From NCBI GenBank assembly GCA_004028795.1, contig SAIW01000017.1:51655-115654 (forward strand): a stretch of DNA of 64,000 nt, in the 5' to 3' direction. Positions 62,529-64,000 of the stretch are shown here, piece by piece (position 1 is the stretch's first letter; every line of letters starts with the position of its first letter). The notes beneath the pieces were generated by a model, which ran no database searches, had not been told where the DNA came from, and saw only the letters and a program-made list of their open reading frames with translations. Made by a program: the position numbers and the translations under genes. Origin of the DNA: Chitinophagaceae bacterium. Lineage in GTDB: Bacteria > Bacteroidota > Bacteroidia > Chitinophagales > Chitinophagaceae.

Positions 62529-63500
62529 TTACAAATTATATTTTTCCTTCAATTCTTCACAAACTCTTGTTATTGTTTCTTCTAATGCTGTATATTGAAA
62601 ATTGGGTAAGACTTTTAATAATTTACTGTTATCAAAATTTACTTTGGCTTGTGCGGTGTTAGCGGTTTCTTTTGTAAGCAACGGGTCTTTGCCTGTAAGC
62701 TTTCCTTTAATAGCTTCTAAACGCCAAACTATTGATGCAATGAATGGTGTTACTTTTTTATGCGGTGGCTTTTTATTGAATGCTTCAGCAATTAAAGTAA
62801 ATATTTTTTTGTAGGTAACATTATGTCCGCTAACAATAAATCGTTCTGCATTAATATCACTTTCCATTAAAGCAATCATTGCATTTACAACATCTGCAAC
62901 ATCTACAAAACCACTGATGCCTTCAGTGTACCAGGGAAATTCATCGTAAGCAGATTTAAATATTTCTGATGAGCCTTTATTCCAATCTCCTGCACCCAAA
63001 ATAATAGTCGGGTTTACAATTACAGCATTCAATCCTTCACCTATTCCTCGCCATACCTGCATTTCTGCCAGGTATTTTGTTTTGCCGTATTCACTATTAC
63101 TTGTTTCTTCACTCCACTTCATTTCTTCGGTAATTGCAACAGCCTCTCTTATTCTTCCTAATGCAGCAACAGAGCTTACAAACAATAGTTTTTTTATACC
63201 TGTATCAATACAGGCATTTACAATATTGGCTGTACCATCAATATTGGTTTGCTGTAATTGTTTTTTATTTTTTGGATTGAATGAAACCGCAGCAGCACAA
63301 TGATATACGTACGTTACATCTTTCATTATTTCTTCTAATGCAACAACATCTAAAATATCTCCTTTAACCCAATGAACATTTTGATGACTATAAGTTGGTT
63401 TTGTAAAATGGTACAATGCTTTAACAATAGTGCCTTTCGCAGCCAATTGTTTTATTAAATGAGAACCTACTAAACCGGAACCTCCGGTAACTAATATCAT
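62529..63500 (-). CDS. NAD-dependent epimerase/dehydratase (extended SDR)
   Basis: 323 residues. The nucleotide-binding motif is VTGGSGLVGSHL at the N-terminus, GDILD marks the adenine-binding Asp, VYHCAAAVSF and the catalytic YGKTK (with Ser in LLFVSSVAALG) complete the extended SDR pattern. It resembles 3-beta-hydroxysteroid-dehydrogenase/dihydroflavonol-reductase-like members; the substrate is not evident. The start overlaps the last base of the Fur-family gene upstream, which suggests co-transcription. Confidence 0.9.
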   Translation of the reverse strand: MILVTGGSGLVGSHLIKQLAAKGTIVKALYHFTKPTYSHQNVHWVKGDILDVVALEEIMKDVTYVYHCAAAVSFNPKNKKQLQQTNIDGTANIVNACIDTGIKKLLFVSSVAALGRIREAVAITEEMKWSEETSNSEYGKTKYLAEMQVWRGIGEGLNAVIVNPTIILGAGDWNKGSSEIFKSAYDEFPWYTEGISGFVDVADVVNAMIALMESDINAERFIVSGHNVTYKKIFTLIAEAFNKKPPHKKVTPFIASIVWRLEAIKGKLTGKDPLLTKETANTAQAKVNFDNSKLLKVLPNFQYTALEETITRVCEELKEKYNL

Positions 63501-63940
63501 TATGGTTTTTTTAAGGGTTGACTACAGTTTTTACAAATACCGCTTAATACAATATCTGAACGTATTTTATTAAAACCTTCTGGCAAACTTACTTCGGGTA
63601 TGGCAACATGTTCTAAACAATAAGTAACATCGCATTCATCGCAGATAAAATGTGCATGATTATCGTGGTGGTGGCCTTGTGTACAATCATCTTTACACAA
63701 AGCATACAAAATTGAATTATCTGTTGTTGGAATATTATGGATAATTCCTTTTTCTACAAATGTTTGCAGTGTTCTGTAAATAGTAACTCTGTCAAATTTA
63801 TCAGAGGATTGTTTTTCAATATCTGCATGTGCCAATGCTCCGCTGCTTTTTTGAAACATTTCTAAAATTGCAGTTCTGCTTGCAGTAACACTAAGCTCAT
63901 TACGTTTTAATATTTCATTTATCTCACTCTTCATATTCAT
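63500..63940 (-). CDS. Fur-family metal-responsive regulator
   Basis: 146 residues, normal length. An N-terminal winged helix (LSVTASRTAILEMF, FDRVTIYRTLQTFVEKGII) is followed by the dimerisation and metal domain: HHHDNHAHFICDECDVTYCLEH contains the His-rich sensor region and the first zinc CxxC, and GICKNC the second. Such proteins repress iron, zinc or peroxide-stress genes when metal-bound; the CxxC pairs fit a structural zinc site, while iron versus zinc sensing cannot be decided. A second ATG two codons in is an alternative start. It overlaps the SDR gene by one base. Confidence 0.94.
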   Translation of the reverse strand: MNMKSEINEILKRNELSVTASRTAILEMFQKSSGALAHADIEKQSSDKFDRVTIYRTLQTFVEKGIIHNIPTTDNSILYALCKDDCTQGHHHDNHAHFICDECDVTYCLEHVAIPEVSLPEGFNKIRSDIVLSGICKNCSQPLKKP

Positions 63941-63943
63941 TTA

Positions 63944-64000
63944 TTAATTATTGGTAAAGGCACCGTTGGCAAAATTACCTTCACCCTGCTTTTCTTTTAA
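63944..64000 (-). CDS. C-terminal end of an unidentified gene (cut by window edge)
   Basis: On the minus strand a frame enters from the right edge and reads LKEKQGEGNFANGAFTNN before a TAA at 63946-63944. It ends three bases before the Fur-family start, so it looks like the preceding gene of that operon. Eighteen residues are too few to identify. Confidence 0.4.
   Translation of the reverse strand, partial: LKEKQGEGNFANGAFTNN

Overview
The window is AT-rich bacterial chromosome from the phylum Bacteroidota, most likely a Chitinophagaceae-type organism (family placement is inference). Evidence: type IX secretion (T9SS) sorting domains of both classes on secreted proteins, a PorP/SprF-family protein, many signal peptides ending in A-Q, DUF4369-type thioredoxins, weak Shine-Dalgarno signals, and repeated promoter elements of the Bacteroidota form TTG-N17/18-TAnnTTTG. 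Most of it is ordinary core genome. I see no prophage, insertion sequence, rRNA or CRISPR array.

Layout. 1-3.7 kb: the start of a protein cut by the window edge, a SET-domain protein, two tandem GH5 glycosidase-like genes (one has lost both catalytic glutamates) and a decayed corA tail, then tRNA-Lys(CTT). 3.9-10.7 kb: a 1917-residue repeat protein with a type B T9SS signal, coupled to a PorP/SprF gene. 10.9-15.5 kb: amine oxidase, YdeI-like protein, GAF/degenerate histidine kinase, a holin-like membrane pair, tRNA-Gln(CTG) and a run of hairpins. 15.6-19.8 kb: RND efflux pump and adaptor. 20-31 kb: recA, then a set of mostly exported proteins (pseudo-esterase, barrel, amidase, M28 peptidase, phytase-like protein, alpha/beta hydrolase) with mgsA, and the C-terminal half of a split transketolase.

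31-43.9 kb: a GH18-CE4-GT2 fusion (a candidate one-protein polysaccharide synthase/modifier) divergent from an LtaS-like sulfatase; a split carB (N-terminal half only); a Bcp peroxiredoxin; a class II Fic protein; a parvulin-type isomerase and a thioredoxin-like protein. 44-52 kb: a tightly packed + strand run, rlmD, two rhomboids, two endonuclease/phosphatase-family proteins, then cysS, a secreted unknown and an orphan ExbD. 52.8-64 kb: an orphan sorting-domain-like small protein, DUF3089 lipoprotein, ChrA, Dus, CPBP protease, DUF2007, CdsA, a trans-sulfuration enzyme, GNAT, LpxD-like acyltransferase, extended SDR and a Fur-family regulator.

The most notable observation is a 13-codon open frame immediately upstream of cysS (cysteinyl-tRNA synthetase) that ends in six consecutive cysteine codons and whose last codons lie in a small hairpin followed by a T-rich stretch. 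This looks like a cysteine-sensing leader peptide/attenuator. A good promoter match overlaps its end, so the two could work together or the peptide could be incidental. Other points of interest are the dead-enzyme paralogues, a perfect 9-bp dyad upstream of recA, a 7-bp tandem repeat inside cysS, and three families of dispersed intergenic repeats, two of which create false N-terminal extensions of neighbouring genes.
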